From the NCBI RefSeq assembly GCF_002994745.2, contig NC_037093.1, forward strand, positions 68,777,510 through 68,841,509: a stretch of DNA of 64,000 nt. Reading direction: 5' to 3'. The position numbers were made by a program, and so were the translations under genes. The notes beneath the pieces were generated by a model. It worked only from the letters and a program-made list of their open reading frames with translations. It did no database searches and was not told the DNA's origin. Shown here piece by piece: positions 1 through 12,373 of the stretch. Source of the DNA: Rosa chinensis (lineage: Eukaryota > Streptophyta > Magnoliopsida > Rosales > Rosaceae). How positions within the stretch are numbered: position 1 is the stretch's first letter; each line of letters starts with the position of its first letter.

Positions 1-1252
1 AGCTGATCGGATATTGTTGCGAAGAGGAGCATAGGCTTTTGGTATACGAATACATAGCCAGAGGAAGCTTGGAAGATCAACTCTTCAGAAGTGAGTTTCT
101 TATTTCCATTTTTCTTGACATTTATATTAATCAGCTGCCAACTCTTCTAGTATTAATCGATCAGAGGCTTTTAGGATATTCTGCTGCTCTTCCATGGTCA
201 ACCAGAATGAAAATCGCAGTTGGGGCGGCTAAGGGCCTAGCATTCCTGCATGAAGATCATAGGCCTGTCATATTCAGGGATTTTAAAACTTCAAATGTTC
301 TGCTAGACTCTGTAAGTTTTGTTCTGAGCTCTCCTTCTCTGGGTCCCGTTCCCCTGGTCAGCTGCTGACCAGGGATTTTGTGCTCAACTACCGTCCGATT
401 GACCGTCCGATTTCAATCGGACAGTTAATATGTATTATCTCTGAAAAATTTAAATACATATCAACCGTCCGATTGAAATCGGACGGTAGTTGAGCACAAA
501 ATCCCTGGTCAGCTGCTGACCAGGGGAACATCTCTGATTTCTCTGACTCTATACATGGCATGTAATACAAGGAAACCAAGTAACATTTACACTTCATATT
601 TTAGGATTATACAGCAAAACTTTCGGATTTTGGGTTAGCAAAGGATGGCCCAGAAGGAGAAGAAACTCATGTGGTAACACGTATACTAGGGACTCAAGGG
701 TATGCAGCCCCTGAATACGTAAGGACAGGTAATTCCAATTCAATTCAAGCTAGCTGCTTAGGCACAACATGAAAACTCATGAATTTAAATTAATCAAATT
801 TGACACGTTCGACTTCAGGTCACTTAACAACCAAGAGCGATGTGTATAGCTTTGGAGTAGTTCTATTAGAGCTGTTGACAGGTAAAAGGTCACTAGACAG
901 AACCCGCCGGAGCCGTGAACAATGCCTTGTAGAATGGGCGAGGCCTCTGTTGAAGGACCCAAGAAAGCTTAACCGGATCATAGACCCGAGATTGGAGGGA
1001 CAGTATTCCAGCAAAGGGGCTAGAAAGGCAGCTACATTGGCTTATACTTGCTTGAGCAACAACCCGAAGTCGAGGCCTATGATGACGGATGTGGTTATGA
1101 TCTTGGAGTCTCTTCAGGGCTTCAACGAAGCGTTAACCTATCAACCATTTGTTTATGTCGCACCAAATGAAGAAAAGGACTGCAATGAAGATAAGGGAAA
1201 GTACCATTGCGGATACACCCTAAAAGAAGCTCTCAAGACGGAATTGATTTGA
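1..1252 (+). CDS. Receptor-like cytoplasmic kinase, class VII (RIPK/PBL-like), 3' part
   Basis: Serine/threonine protein kinase without a visible receptor domain; RLCK-VII members act at the plasma membrane in immune and growth signalling. Exons that join in phase: 1-90, 175-311, 605-728 and 819-1252 (TGA at 1250-1252). The window starts inside the kinase domain at [17 protein letters not shown] (subdomain V), so the ATP-binding lobe lies upstream. Visible motifs: the catalytic loop [12 protein letters not shown] (an RD kinase; family members usually have YRDFK), the activation segment SDFGLAK followed by [10 protein letters not shown], and [19 protein letters not shown]-terminal tail of about 40 residues after the domain contains no motif I know. 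A foldback element sits in the intron between 311 and 605. RIPK-like is the closest match I recall; the subfamily is less sure than the family. Confidence 0.9.
348..529. mobile_element. Foldback MITE in kinase intron
   Basis: An almost perfect inverted repeat of about 80 bp per arm. The left arm begins gttcccctggtcagctgctg and the right arm is its reverse complement ending at 529; about 25 bp of AT-rich sequence lies between. The arms also carry the internal palindrome ctggtcagctgctgaccag and the direct motif ccgtccgatt. It lies wholly in an intron and leaves the splice sites intact. I found no convincing target-site duplication, so the superfamily is open. Confidence 0.75.
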
Positions 1253-2612
1253 CACATTATCTTGGTATATGTGGGGAATTTGTAAGTACTCATAATAGTG
1301 GTATGCCATTGTATTTTCTGAACTATAAAATGATGGAAAAGAATGAAGCATAGATGATATCGTATGGTAATGATTAAGATACACTTGACTGAGAATAGAC
1401 CAAAAACCTACCGGATGTCTCAATCAATAAGGCAGCTCCTGATGATGTTAGTAATGACTGGAATTTCAAGTTTCAATCACCACCAACCCACAGGCCACAG
1501 GGCTTGAAATTTCTTCCCAGGTAGGCCCTAACTTCATTAGGTTTTTAGTGTTCACTCGAATATTTTTTTTTTTAAAAAAAAAAAAACATGTCGATCTTGT
1601 TGTTTGGCTCATATGTGGATGTACCAACCTTCTGGCGTACGCAAGATGTTTCTTCTCTGAGTGAAGGATTGAAAATGAAGATTGAAGAATTGGTTGCTTA
1701 ACAACCATATAAAGTATTAATTATGAGATAAATGTTTCACATGGACCATAAAGGGATGAGTCGCACCAAATTAAAGTTGGCATATTCCCCTCTAGCACGT
1801 AACATAGATTCTCATCAAGTGGAAGTTGTAGTAGAGTTAAGTTTTCATGTACACTTCATATATTAGGTATTTTTAGGTGCGTTTTTTCAGAAAAACGAAT
1901 GTTTCAAAAATTTTAAGAGAAAAAATTACATCAAAAGACTCTAACTAGATCTTCAAGCAAGTGATATTCACATTAAGGAGATAGCAAAGTTATCATCGAC
2001 AAAGTTTGTATCACGACATATAGATAATTATAGTAATTTATTTTAAATGTGCTTTAAATCAAAAACTAGCTTCCTCTACCAAAAGGAAAAAGAAAACAAC
2101 TATCTTCGTCATGTTGCCATGACCATAAGATGGGAGACGATTGGAAACTAATAAGGAGATAACGAGTTTTGGACCAACACTTTTATCAGAAGAGATTCAA
2201 AAGCACTGATGTGCACTTGCAGTGCCAACGAAAACAGACGGCTGGATAACATTGTACTTTTTTATTATTAAAAAAAATTTACTCCAAATATCAATAATTA
2301 AGATCACCTAATAGGCCTCTGGGCGACTTACACTTCCGATGCATAGAATAATTTACGCACTTTACATATGTAATTAATAAATCTAATCAAATGCTCTAAA
2401 ATTGTTGCAAATTTTGTTCTCAAGACTCGAACCCGGGAAAAGGGAAGTAAAACAATGCAGCGCAGAGTAAACGTTTCCAAGTTTTTGACCACTCGACCGA
2501 AACGACACGCCGTCGCGTTTCTATATTCCCCGGAAACCAAAACCAAAACCAACCGACGCCCGATTCGAGACCATTGGCGCGATTCGATCATAATTGCAGC
2601 GGACAAGAGAAA
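1253..2612. other. Intergenic: kinase 3' flank and GCR1 promoter/5'UTR
   Basis: AT-rich spacer with no supported gene. A T-tract followed by an A-tract (1561-1586) can form a simple hairpin. The last 150 bases before the GCR1 start are GC-richer, as expected for a 5' leader. No clear TATA box could be assigned. Confidence 0.5.
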
Positions 2613-5432
2613 ATGGCGTCGACGGGGCAAGTCGCCGGAGGCCTGACGTCGTACGATCGCCAAGTTTTGACTGCGGTCAATGCCGGAGCGGCCAGCCTCT
2701 CCTTCGTCGGCTCCGGCTTCATCGTCCTCTGCTACGTCCTCTTCAAAGAGCTCCGCAAGTTCTCCTTCAAGCTCGTCTTCTACCTCGCTCTCTCCGTAAG
2801 CCTCTCTCTTCTCTCCTTATCTTACTTTTACTTCCGATAATCGAAATCGCGTGTCTTGTTAGATCTCATGGCTCCCTCTCTGGTTCTCTGCTGCGTTCTA
2901 GTTTTAGAAACTTTGAGCTCTCGGAAATTGAGCATTTGATTACTTAAAATTTGTTTAGAAAGATGTAATTTGGTGACTTGTGCTTGAAGGATTTGATATA
3001 GCTTCAAAATTCGCTCCACTTGAAATTTGGAAATTGTTCGGTTTTTGTTTAGGGTGAGAGTAAAGCATGTGCTCATGTGTTGCATGTTTTGGAATGCAGG
3101 ACATGCTTTGTAGCTTCTTCAGCATGGTTGGGTATGCTTCAATTCGCAGACACTAGTGTGAGGTGATAGATTGTTTATCTGATTCTTGCTGTTAAGTGAC
3201 GGAGAGTGAGTCTCTCTTATATTGCAGGGATCCATCCAGAGGATTTTTCTGTTACTCGCATGGCTACAGCACTCATTTCTTCTGTGTTGCGTCGTTCCTG
3301 TGGACTACGACAATTGCTTTTACTCTTCACCGTACTGTTGTTAAGCACAAAACTGATGTGGAAGATTTGGAGGCAATGTTTCATTTGTATGTTTGGGGTA
3401 TGACCTTTTTATGTGTTCCCAGAAGGATATTTCTGATTTTAATTCCATTGTGAGAGAGGGTAGTGTGGTTTCAATTGACACTTTCTATTTTTATGCTCGG
3501 TTTTCTTTCTCCTGGTATGCATTGGCTATATTTGATGTATGAAGCTGATAAGCAGTGCACTTGCATTTTTACAGGGACTTCACTAGTTGTGACAGTTGTG
3601 CGATCTATAGGTAATAACCATAGTCACCTAGGTACATGGTGTTGGTCGCAGTCTGGGCGTACAGGAAAGGTAATTACATAGTACTTATTGGCTAGGAGAA
3701 TATTGCGCGATGGCTGAATGTTTCTTTAGGTTTCCGGTCTATGGGATTTTCTGTAGCTCTTCTGCAATTAGTTGGTTTTATTAGAACTCCTCCAACTCAT
3801 GCGTGGGTTACATGCTTTATTACTCTATTGCAATAGGCCTATATGTCTATTATCAATATTATGTATTCTATAAATGAAGTGGAGGATATTGAGAAATTGT
3901 GGATTATGTTTTGGAGAATATGTTTATTGTCAAAGCTGCTGTCACCAGAAACATAATTGTGGATTATGTTTTGGATAATGAAGTACATCTGTACCCTACT
4001 TATGAGTACATTAGCTATTACCTGCACAAATGATATCTACACTTTGGACTAAGTTGATCCTGAAATTTATTAGTCAATGTCCAAGCTCTGCTCCCCGTAG
4101 CTGAGTTTCATTAAATCTTGATACACACACACATATACACGTTGGAAATGATGCTTTAGCTTTTTCAAACCTTACATATTAACAGTTCAATTGTATATAC
4201 CTTCCAAATTTCAGTCGTGTTTATCAAATCTAAATAAAGTCAGTATCGAGCAATTGGCCCAGTTAGATTTCTGACTATGGCCGTCTGATTACCTGTATCT
4301 TTCTAATTGTCTTCTACTTTTTCAACCCTTTCTTACAGGCACTTCACTTTGTAACCTTTTATATGCCACTCTGGGGTGCAATTCTTTACAATGGTTTTAC
4401 ATACTTTCAAGTCATACGCATGCTGAACAATGCAAGGCGTGTATGTATTCCAGTTGTCAACTTTTTTTTTTTTTTCCTCACACATAATTCCCACTCACTT
4501 TTACTATTATTGAGATCATCCTTCTGATGTGAAAATTACAGATGGCAGGTAGCATATCCGACCGCCCTTACCAATCAGATGCCAGAGCAGAAACAAAGGT
4601 ATGATGTGTTCCAAATGGCTTCCTAGGGTCAGTTCAGAAGTTCCCATGGCATAGGAAAATATGAAAATTGCATATGCAAAATAGAGATTTACTGTTTGTG
4701 TAGCTTTTTTGCTAGAAGCCTATGTTTCATGCATCTTATGTCATTTATGCGAACTCCTATGGCACATTCAGTATTACATTGAAGATAATAGAGCAATCTT
4801 AGTGGTTTGATAATCATCTGTGTCTAAATGAAAAGAATTCTAGTTGGAACTGCTCTTTTCAGTAATGATAGTGTTGTACTTCCTTCAACAGGCTTTGAAC
4901 AGGTGGGGGTACTACCCACTCATCCTGATAGGATCATGGGCTTTTGGCACCATCAACCGCATTCATGACTTTATTGAACCGGATCATAAAATATTTTGGC
5001 TCTCAGTTCTTGATGTTGGGACAGCGGCACTTATGGTAATTCACTAATTTTCAATGGCGATAATTGTAATTTTTTATAGTAATGTACTGTCAACATATTA
5101 TGGTACTGAATTTGGTTATATTTATCTACTTGTCCAGGGTCTGTTCAATTCAATAGCCTATGGCTTGAATTCCTCAGTTCGACGGGCAATACAAGAAAGA
5201 TTGGATCTGTAAGTTGCAATTGCTTGTTGTTTTTCCATGTTCAGTATCTCAAGGACCTGTATGCAATATCTGATTTGTTTTGCATTCCTCTTAATGGAAT
5301 GGTTTTCTTGGAAATCTTGTAATCAGGTTCTGGCCAGACAGGCTTCGAAGATGGTTCCCCAACAGTTCAAGGCCTAGAAACCAACATGAAGAGAGTGAAC
5401 TAGCATCACTAAAGATTCAAGATCAGCACTAG
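2613..5432 (+). CDS. GCR1: GCR1-type seven-transmembrane G-protein-coupled-receptor-like protein
   Basis: Plant homologue of the cAMP-receptor class of 7TM proteins; in Arabidopsis GCR1 binds the G-alpha subunit GPA1 and affects ABA, blue-light and germination responses at the plasma membrane. Nine exons join in phase: 2613-2795, 3100-3131, 3228-3397, 3575-3669, 4339-4440, 4542-4598, 4892-5035, 5138-5208 and 5327-5432, giving 319 residues, close to the family length (about 326). Characteristic stretches are SFVGSGFIVLCYVLFKELRK, HFFCVASFLWTTTIAFTLHR, NNHSHLGTWCW and NRWGYYPLILIGSWAFGTIN; hydrophobic segments alternate with short loops throughout. The start is the ATG in aaaatggcgtcg. The short second exon (32 nt) is required to keep phase and encodes DMLCSFFSMVG. 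Transcribed towards the next gene, which is convergent. Confidence 0.95.
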
Positions 5433-6052
5433 CTTCCTTTTCGCTGCTCTTGTCAATTCTTTCATCCTTTTCTCACCATGTATGACCGTTGATGGAATGG
5501 AGAAACAAAAAGGAACAAACCCACTGACTTGCATCAATTGCGAAGTCCGCCAAGTGCTCCCGTGATTAACAACATATCCATACTCTATTTGTTCCGTCAT
5601 GAGTTTGATTTGAAGCAGCGTGTTAGATGTAGCCATAGATCAGTTGTGTCGTTTGTAGAAGTTGTGATTATTAGATGGATGATCCCAGTAACAATAGGAA
5701 ACTGTACACTTCATTTGTAGAGAGAGACAGGAGCACTCTTTAGTTAGAAATCTATTATTCTATTTGTGATTTTGTCCCAGCCTTTCATTTACAGTTCCAA
5801 AAATAACCAGGCCCGTTCTTCTGGAGAAGATGTAAATAGTCACCATCACAATTTGGTGTTTTTCAACTTTCTCTTCCCCCAATGAAGAATGACGCAGTGC
5901 TCCTCTGCTTACCAATCACGCATATAATTCCACAATTTTTACAGAATCCCCGAAAGGGCAAGATACAAAGCACAGTAGTAAATTCAGATTCATAAAACAA
6001 GAGAAATTGCAATTGCAAATCTTCGATTTCGATCTAAAAAATATAATATAGT
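5433..6052. other. Convergent 3' UTR spacer
   Basis: 620 bp between the stop codons of GCR1 (plus strand) and the copper transporter (minus strand). It must hold both 3' UTRs; no other gene or repeat seen. Confidence 0.6.
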
Positions 6053-6502
6053 CTAAGCACAAGCACAGGGATTTTCAACCGCAGCCGAAACTTCCTCATC
6101 TCCACTCCTGAAAAACAAATACCCGATCGCCAACCCCAAAACGATCGCCACGAAAACGCCGCCGTTGTACGACATCACCGCCAGCATCAGCATGTACCCG
6201 ATCGCAGAATTCACGGCGAAGATCACGGCTCCGGCCAACTTAACCACAGAGAACTTCCCTCCTCCGGCGGGCTTGGCTCGCAGGAGCGGAGTCTCGATCG
6301 GATCGGACCCCGCCGCCGCCGCCGCCTTCCCGGCCGAAGACACGAGCCTGAGGCGCACGCGCAGGCCCTCGAGGTACTGGTAGAACGCCGGGACGATGAG
6401 GCAGGCGAGGAGCGTGAGGGCGTAGCCGAGCCACGTGGTGGTGCTCCACGAGTCGAACAGGAGCGTCACCTGCTTGCTCCAGTAGAAGGTCATGTGCATC
6501 AT
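6053..6502 (-). CDS. COPT5: Copper transporter, COPT5-like (CTR family)
   Basis: Small trimeric membrane protein that moves Cu(I); COPT5 in Arabidopsis exports copper from the vacuole or prevacuolar compartment. A single exon encodes 149 residues, the usual family length. The N-terminus MMHMTFYW supplies methionines for copper and leads into TM1 (about residues 24-44). TM2 contains the copper-selectivity motif MxxxM (M106-M110, MLAVM) and TM3 the GxxxG packing motif (G123-G127). The C-terminus ends CACA, with C146 and C148 as metal ligands. The short N-terminus without a long Met/His region and the start MMHMTFYW favour the COPT5 branch over COPT1/2. The cytosolic loop is Ala/Pro-rich and GC-rich in DNA. 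A second methionine one codon in could also serve as start. Confidence 0.93.
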   Translation of the reverse strand: MMHMTFYWSKQVTLLFDSWSTTTWLGYALTLLACLIVPAFYQYLEGLRVRLRLVSSAGKAAAAAGSDPIETPLLRAKPAGGGKFSVVKLAGAVIFAVNSAIGYMLMLAVMSYNGGVFVAIVLGLAIGYLFFRSGDEEVSAAVENPCACA

Positions 6503-8090
6503 CTTGGCTCCGCCGGAGTTTGTAGAGAGAGAAAGAAGCAGAGGTCAAAATTCCGGTGGTGATGAAGTTTGAAGGAGACTTGTGAAGACAGAAATAATGA
6601 TATTTCTTCTATTCTCTCTTTTGATAAATTGGTTGGTCTGGACCGTGTAGTACACGCTGTACTAACTTTTTTAAGTTGAGTACGACGGAAGGCCATGTAC
6701 ACAAAAAGCGTAAATGCCCTCCGGGGATTCAGTTAATTACCGTTTTGTCCCCGCGGGAAAAGCTGGAATTGGCTTTTGGTTCTTGGACTTTGTTGATTGT
6801 GTTTGGAGGGGGGTGGGTTCGGTAGTTGAAAGATTCGGGACAGCTCGGTTTGATCGAAAAGTGATTTTGACTGGTTGTTGTTACTTGTTGGAGAAGGATT
6901 AGTGGGCTGGGCCCAGAAAAGAAAGAGGCTAAATTTGGTAATGGCAGTTTTGTGGATATGGGAAGTTGGGGTGGGACCGGAAGGAAATTCGCAAAATGCA
7001 GTACGAGCGATTAAGGACCCTGCTGCAGGACGGCACAACTATACAGTACAAAGCCCATGCAACGGACACGTGCCTGTCAATCTCAATGATTAAGGCACAG
7101 GTTTCTTTTCTTTTTTTTCTTCAGGAGATCTCTCCATAAACCATCAACCGTCCACTTTTTTATTTTCTGCACCCTCTCTTCTGCTCTGATTTAGATCTAA
7201 ATCGACAGGCTAAGAATCGAGGTCCGTCTATTTTAATTTTAGAAATTCTATTAAGAAAGTTTTTTTTTAAAAATTACAAACCGTTTACTCTATATGTTCA
7301 CCGTCTCTCTCTTTTGCTCAAATTTAGATTGACAAGCTTAAAAGTTGAGAATAGAGGAAATTCTTTTCTTTTCTTTTTTTTAACAAAGCTCGCTCTATAA
7401 ACCACAAGTTTTTCTCTATGTGTGTTTTCCGCCCTTTCTCTTTTGCCCGTATCTAAATTGGCAATGTTAACAGCTAAGGATGATCCATCATCGTCTGTAT
7501 ATTTGATCACAGTAACTCTAATATTGATATCTAAATGTTCCCAAAACTATATATGAATGATATTATGAACAATATGAAGACTCAGTATCCTTTCTAGACA
7601 GAGAATTGGAGCTCTTCTAGTCTCCGCCATCTATAGGTGCTCGATCAAAGTTCTGAAGCTACTTGATAGGCAAACATTGGGATATAGTCAGGAGCAGAAC
7701 AAAAGTGGGATTGTTCAGCAACAGGAAGTCTTCGACTGGATGAGACTATTAATTTTTATTTCTTTAGTCTGTCAATAACTCATACAATAAAAACTCTATA
7801 TAAACCGATTAAACTTTGCAGTTTGGCGATTTGCATAGACACCCTACCAATACTCGTGGTCCAATGCACTCTTATAAACTTAACTACCAAGACCCAAAAT
7901 CAAAAGAAAAATTAAAACAGGTGGTGATGGATTTTAAATGTTTTTAAAATAGTAATTATCGAATTTTATTGGCAAAATTTAAGAGACAAAAGATGTTAAA
8001 ATTTTGAGGAAAAAAAATATACTATTTGTCTTTAATTATATTACAACATGAATTGATCAAAGAGTATCAAAATATTAAGGCTACTATTTG
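6503..8090. other. Intergenic with a degenerate tandem repeat
   Basis: Promoter side of the copper transporter. Between about 7135 and 7490 three diverged copies of a roughly 130-bp unit follow each other, each with an ataaacc/accg segment, a pyrimidine run such as cctctctt and an attta...gacaggctaa-like segment. No gene supported. Confidence 0.45.
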
Positions 8091-8975
8091 ATAAGAGCGC
8101 AAAACCCTAGGGGCGGCGGCAATCCTAGACCGAATTGATCGCTCTCGTCCAGTGGCGACCCCGGCATCTTGGCTAGCCTTTGGCCTCGCCGACGCTGCAC
8201 GGTCTGCTACTAGATGGAGATGAAAGCTATCGTTTCGAGGAGCTTCTTTTGAGGGGTCTTGTTTGAGGTTTTTTGTAGGTTGGCTCGGGATGAAGGCTTG
8301 GCTTGAAATCTCTATATGCGGTGGCTATGTAGGCGGAATCGGGACCTCGGTTTGCTGCTGGATCAACCACCTTCTGCGAAGGGTTAACTTTTTGCGGCGG
8401 CGGGGATTGCAAGCTTTTGGATCAGGGCGCATCGTGGTGCTGCCAGGTGTGGCGACGTGATTCTGGGTGATTTGGGCTGTGACGATGATTCGTTGCGGTG
8501 GGATCATGGCAGAACAGGCGGGGCATGGTCGGCGGAGCAGGCGCAGCGCTGCATCTATTCTATGCCCAGGCGTGTGTGGAGATGAAGGTTGGGCCTGGGC
8601 CCGGTCAGACTTGCTGGGCTTTTTGCATGGGCCTCTTTGGATCTTCCTTGAACTGAATATGTTGGGCTAGGGTTTTTCCCTAGGCCCATCCCTATGTTAA
8701 TTAGTTTGTCTAGTTACAAAAATTTCCTTTGTTTTAGGAACCTAAGCACCTTATGTCTCTTTAGCATCTTTGGAGTAGTACCGAAGGAGGATATCCACTA
8801 TTTCTATGTATTTGAATGTACAATGAGTAGTACTATATGTACATACCACTTGTGGGTACTACCACTAGCTTCTTGTCTGTCTATAAATGACAGAGAAAAA
8901 GTATGTAACGGCTTATTCTAGCTTGTGAAGAATATACTATTTCGCCTCCGTGGCATTACAACTCAAAAATAAAAA
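8091..8975 (+). mobile_element. Possible retroposon-derived GC-rich insertion
   Basis: A GC-rich, gene-like island inside AT-rich DNA. It begins near aaaccctaggggcggcggca, a style common at 5' ends of plant LINEs, and fades into an A-rich end around 8965-8978. No long open frame and no recognisable protein domain. No target-site duplication was found, so this is only a compositional call; a decayed transcribed sequence is the alternative. Confidence 0.35.
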
Positions 8976-9316
8976 AAATTCAATTATATACAGCGATAAA
9001 GAACCCACCATTATTAAAATCAAAATCTTATATATTATGATCTTGTAGCACTAATTAGTATTTGGGCTTCGAAAGCTTTTAAGAAACTCGAGTCCTCGAT
9101 TAAAAAAATCTTTTAGATTTGTTTACTGACAAAGGCAGGGAAGTTAGAACTTCATCATCCACCCCCTCAATCACAATACACATGTCACTAACCCATTCAA
9201 AATCAGAATCACTACACCAAATACTAACTTTTCACTTTTAACTAGTCCACCCTGTAAAATTACCCTAGCTAGCTACCACGACTACCATATTAAGCTAGCT
9301 AGACCCTGTAATTCAA
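8976..9316. other. Short intergenic stretch
   Basis: AT-rich DNA downstream of the minus-strand DUF1677 gene, probably including its 3' UTR. Nothing else seen. Confidence 0.4.
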
Positions 9317-9763
9317 TCAGTCTAGACCCTTCTCTCCTAGAGTCGCAAAGCAGCTCTTCGACCTCAAAAGACGGTGATCAAACGCCCCGCGACCGGAACC
9401 CGTCCCGGTCCTCCTCGGCGAGTCCAAAGTCCGCCGCAGGAGCTGCATCACCTTCGAGATCAACAAGTCCTTCTCCTCCTCCTCGTCCTCCGCCGCGGAA
9501 GAATCCACACTCCTCCTCGGAGACGTCGACCGAAAGTTCTCGTAAAACTTGACGTGACGCCTGATGGCCTCGTCGGCGGTGATCTTCCTCTGCAACTTCA
9601 TCCCATCTTCCTCGATCGCCGTCGTGCAAAGCCCGCAGATCCAACGGCCATGGTGCTTCTCCCTTTCCCGCGCTATATATCCCGGCGTGCACTCCTCCTC
9701 TAACCCGCAGCAGTGACACGTCACCATCTCCACCTCATCGGCACCAGCTGCAGACTCCTCCAT
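9317..9763 (-). CDS. DUF1677 family protein
   Basis: Intronless gene of 148 residues in a plant-specific family of unknown biochemical function. The conserved N-terminal block is visible: C16xCCGLEEEC25, then PGYIA, then GRWICGLC (C43, C46), which looks like a small metal-binding fold. The middle (ITADEAIRRHVKFYENFRS) is also typical of the family. The tail is Asp/Glu- and Ser/Arg-rich and ends LLRSKSCFATLGEKGLD. The start is the ATG in the context tcctccatcgg on the plus strand, the only in-frame methionine before the conserved block. Upstream, a T-run at 9782-9800 lies in the putative 5' leader. No function can be assigned beyond the family. Confidence 0.88.
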   Translation of the reverse strand: MEESAAGADEVEMVTCHCCGLEEECTPGYIAREREKHHGRWICGLCTTAIEEDGMKLQRKITADEAIRRHVKFYENFRSTSPRRSVDSSAAEDEEEEKDLLISKVMQLLRRTLDSPRRTGTGSGRGAFDHRLLRSKSCFATLGEKGLD

Positions 9764-11220
9764 CGGAGATATGATGCTGAGATTTTTTTTTTTTTTTTAC
9801 AGTTTCGGGAGTACTTAGGAACGATTGGAATGTTGAAATTTGAGAAAATTCGGGGAGTTAAATTTCACGTTACGGCGAGATTACCTCTCTGATTTCTAGC
9901 TTTCTATGAAGCACCCTGATTTATTTATAGCAAATATATCCAAGATCCAACTTCTCCTGTTAACTACGTATCAAAAAAAAACTTCTCCTGTTAACTGTTA
10001 AGATTCGATTTTCTGGTTAATCATATTCCTACTTGGAATGGGGGACCCTTAAAAATTCTTTACCCGATTTTGTTTGGACACTGTCGTTACCCGTATGTGC
10101 TTGGGATTTATAATATTTCCCTTACTATCTGGGATACGTGTAGCGTTGAAATTGGCTATAGTTGGTTACCTGTCTTCTAATTTTTCATGCAATTATGGTT
10201 AATTGCCCCCGGGTGGACGTATGCCATTTGCATCCTAGCTTGTGTGTTTTTAGGCAAGTTTTGCCAACCGCGATATAGTTGATTAAGCCTAATTAGGGAA
10301 ACAATTCAACTGTTTAGCTTTCGCCGGTTTGGCTTTAAGGTCACGGCAAAAGCTAAACACTTGAATTGTATGTTGGTTAAAACTAAATAAAGCAGCAACT
10401 TAAGTGTCACTTGTTGCTTAGTAATTATTTGTAATTAGATAAATGTAATACATATGTTTTACGTCGACTAGTGAAATTAACTACGGCATTTATCCACATA
10501 GAGATGAATATTTCGCTTAAGTATTGTTAAATTTTTATTTGAGTACATGATTTATTAACACAAAAAGAATGTGGAATGCAAGTAAGCTCCGCATCAAGGT
10601 TCATGTGACCAAAATGTTTTTTTATATTAAATGTCTAATAATTCAATTAATTGGATATGCAGTTGTAATTGATAATCTATAGGATATCATGTTATATTTT
10701 TTCACGCAATTTTATCAAAACGCATTATATTTTCATGCATATCAAACCTCATTATTTTGATTAAGCCTAATTAATGGAGCAATTTAAATGTGTTTACTGT
10801 TTGTGTGTGTGTGTGAAGGGTTGTTTGCTGTTTAGCTTGAGTTTAGTCTCAAACGTCCACATTTAGTTGTAGCTATTCTTTATTTGTAAAGAGATTTAAA
10901 CTGCTCACACCCTCTGGGTGTGGAAAAGTGGGTGGTTATCAGTTTAAAAATGGGCAGTTAATATATATTTTTATTGTTTTAGTGTTTTGACGATTATGTC
11001 CTGTAGAATGAAAATTGTGCTTTGTTTTTTAATATTTTAAGGGTATTTTAGTACATTTTTTTAGTTTTGGCTAACAAAGCCTATTCTATTAATATTAGTA
11101 TAGATTAATAAAACTTATTAAGGGCTACACATGGATTGGGTTGAATTGGTTTTGACTCCAAACCGTCTCTATGCCAAAATGAGCAATTTACGCATTTTGA
11201 ACAACCTGTCATCGAAAAAA
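9764..11220. other. Gene-poor AT-rich spacer with a small hairpin
   Basis: No gene. At 10302-10325 and 10344-10368 two segments of about 24 bases are complementary (caattcaactgtttagct with its near reverse complement), making a stem with an 18-base loop. The flanking segment tgattaagcctaatta recurs near 10758. A (TG)n stretch is at 10802-10815. Confidence 0.5.
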
Positions 11221-11580
11221 TTAAGCTTAATCCAATTCAAAAAAAAATGGTTTGGTTTGGTCGGTTAAGTGGTTTTAACCTATATAATATTAACATGTTG
11301 TTTATGAAAAATTTCATAGTAAAATTCAATCAAAACCCAAAGTCTATAATAGATTCAAAGTGATTCACTTATTTCATGACTTATTAGCCATCAGTACTAG
11401 CTTAATATGGTCCAATCCAAAAAAAGATGGTTTGGTTTGGTCAGTTAAGTGGTTTTAACCTATATAATATTAACATGTTGTTTATGAAAAATTTCATAGT
11501 AAAATTCAATCAAAACCCAAAATCTATAATAGATTCAAAGTGATTCACTTATTTCATGACTTATTAGCTATCAGTACTAA
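11221..11580. repeat. Two-copy 180-bp tandem repeat
   Basis: Positions 11221-11400 and 11401-11580 are near-identical direct copies with an exact 180-bp period (ggtttggtttggtc starts at 11249 and 11429), differing at only a few bases by eye. The wider area (about 11120-11990) is rich in ggtttggtt and its complement at the far end, suggesting the inside of a decayed non-autonomous DNA transposon, possibly hAT-type. Confidence 0.85.
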
Positions 11581-12358
11581 CTTAATATGGTAGTATTAGA
11601 GGTTAGAGAATGAAAGATTGAGAGATGTGATGTGAAAGGATCAAAGTAATTGTAGAGATTCTATATTAGGGTTTTAGGTATTTGGGGTTTGGATTCAATA
11701 TGGTAGTATATCATTTGAGAATAGAGTTATAAATGAAGATTTATAACTTATATAGAACAGACTAGACAAATGAATATATATTTATTACGTATATAAACTG
11801 GAAACTTTTTTCCTATTATATTTCAAACATACTGGTCGGGTTGGGTTCCGCTGTTAAAGTATAAGATAAACCAAACCAACCCAACTCATAAACAGTTTGG
11901 TTGGATATTTAATTGACTTTTAATTTTTAAAATATAAAAACTTTAACTAAACCATATTTAATGGTCAGTTTCGACCAATTTATATAGTGCTTTGCACCCC
12001 CCAAAACTTATCATTTACTTGTAGCTATTCATTGTTTGCAATTAGATTCAATATAAATCAATAAAACTTATTCGCGTGGCTCAAGTCATGTGCCGCTGGT
12101 CAATTTACAATATTATGGCAAGTTTACTATCGAGATAATAAATGAATGAGATAAACTCATGTGCTAGTAACACATTTAATTACTTAAAATTTGTATAAAT
12201 CAAAGGAAAAAGATTTCAGTGCCTGACTTTCCCTTCATTTATTAACACAAATAGAATCCGATTGCAAGCGGGTCCATAAAAAAGTTAATAAATTCCCTCT
12301 TTTTTTTTTTTTTTGATGGAAAAATAAATTCCCTCATTTTGATGATGTGAAGAGATAA
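11581..12358. other. AT-rich spacer
   Basis: No gene found. It carries aaccaaaccaacccaactc-type sequence near 11868 that mirrors the ggttgggtt sequence near 11127, and ends in a T-run at 12299-12314. Confidence 0.4.
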
Positions 12359-12373
12359 AGGCAATCGACTTTG

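Noticed and set aside
3894..3976. Tandem repeat in GCR1 intron 4
   Set aside because: A single 21-bp motif (aattgtggattatgttttgg) occurs twice about 60 bp apart; too little to annotate as a repeat.
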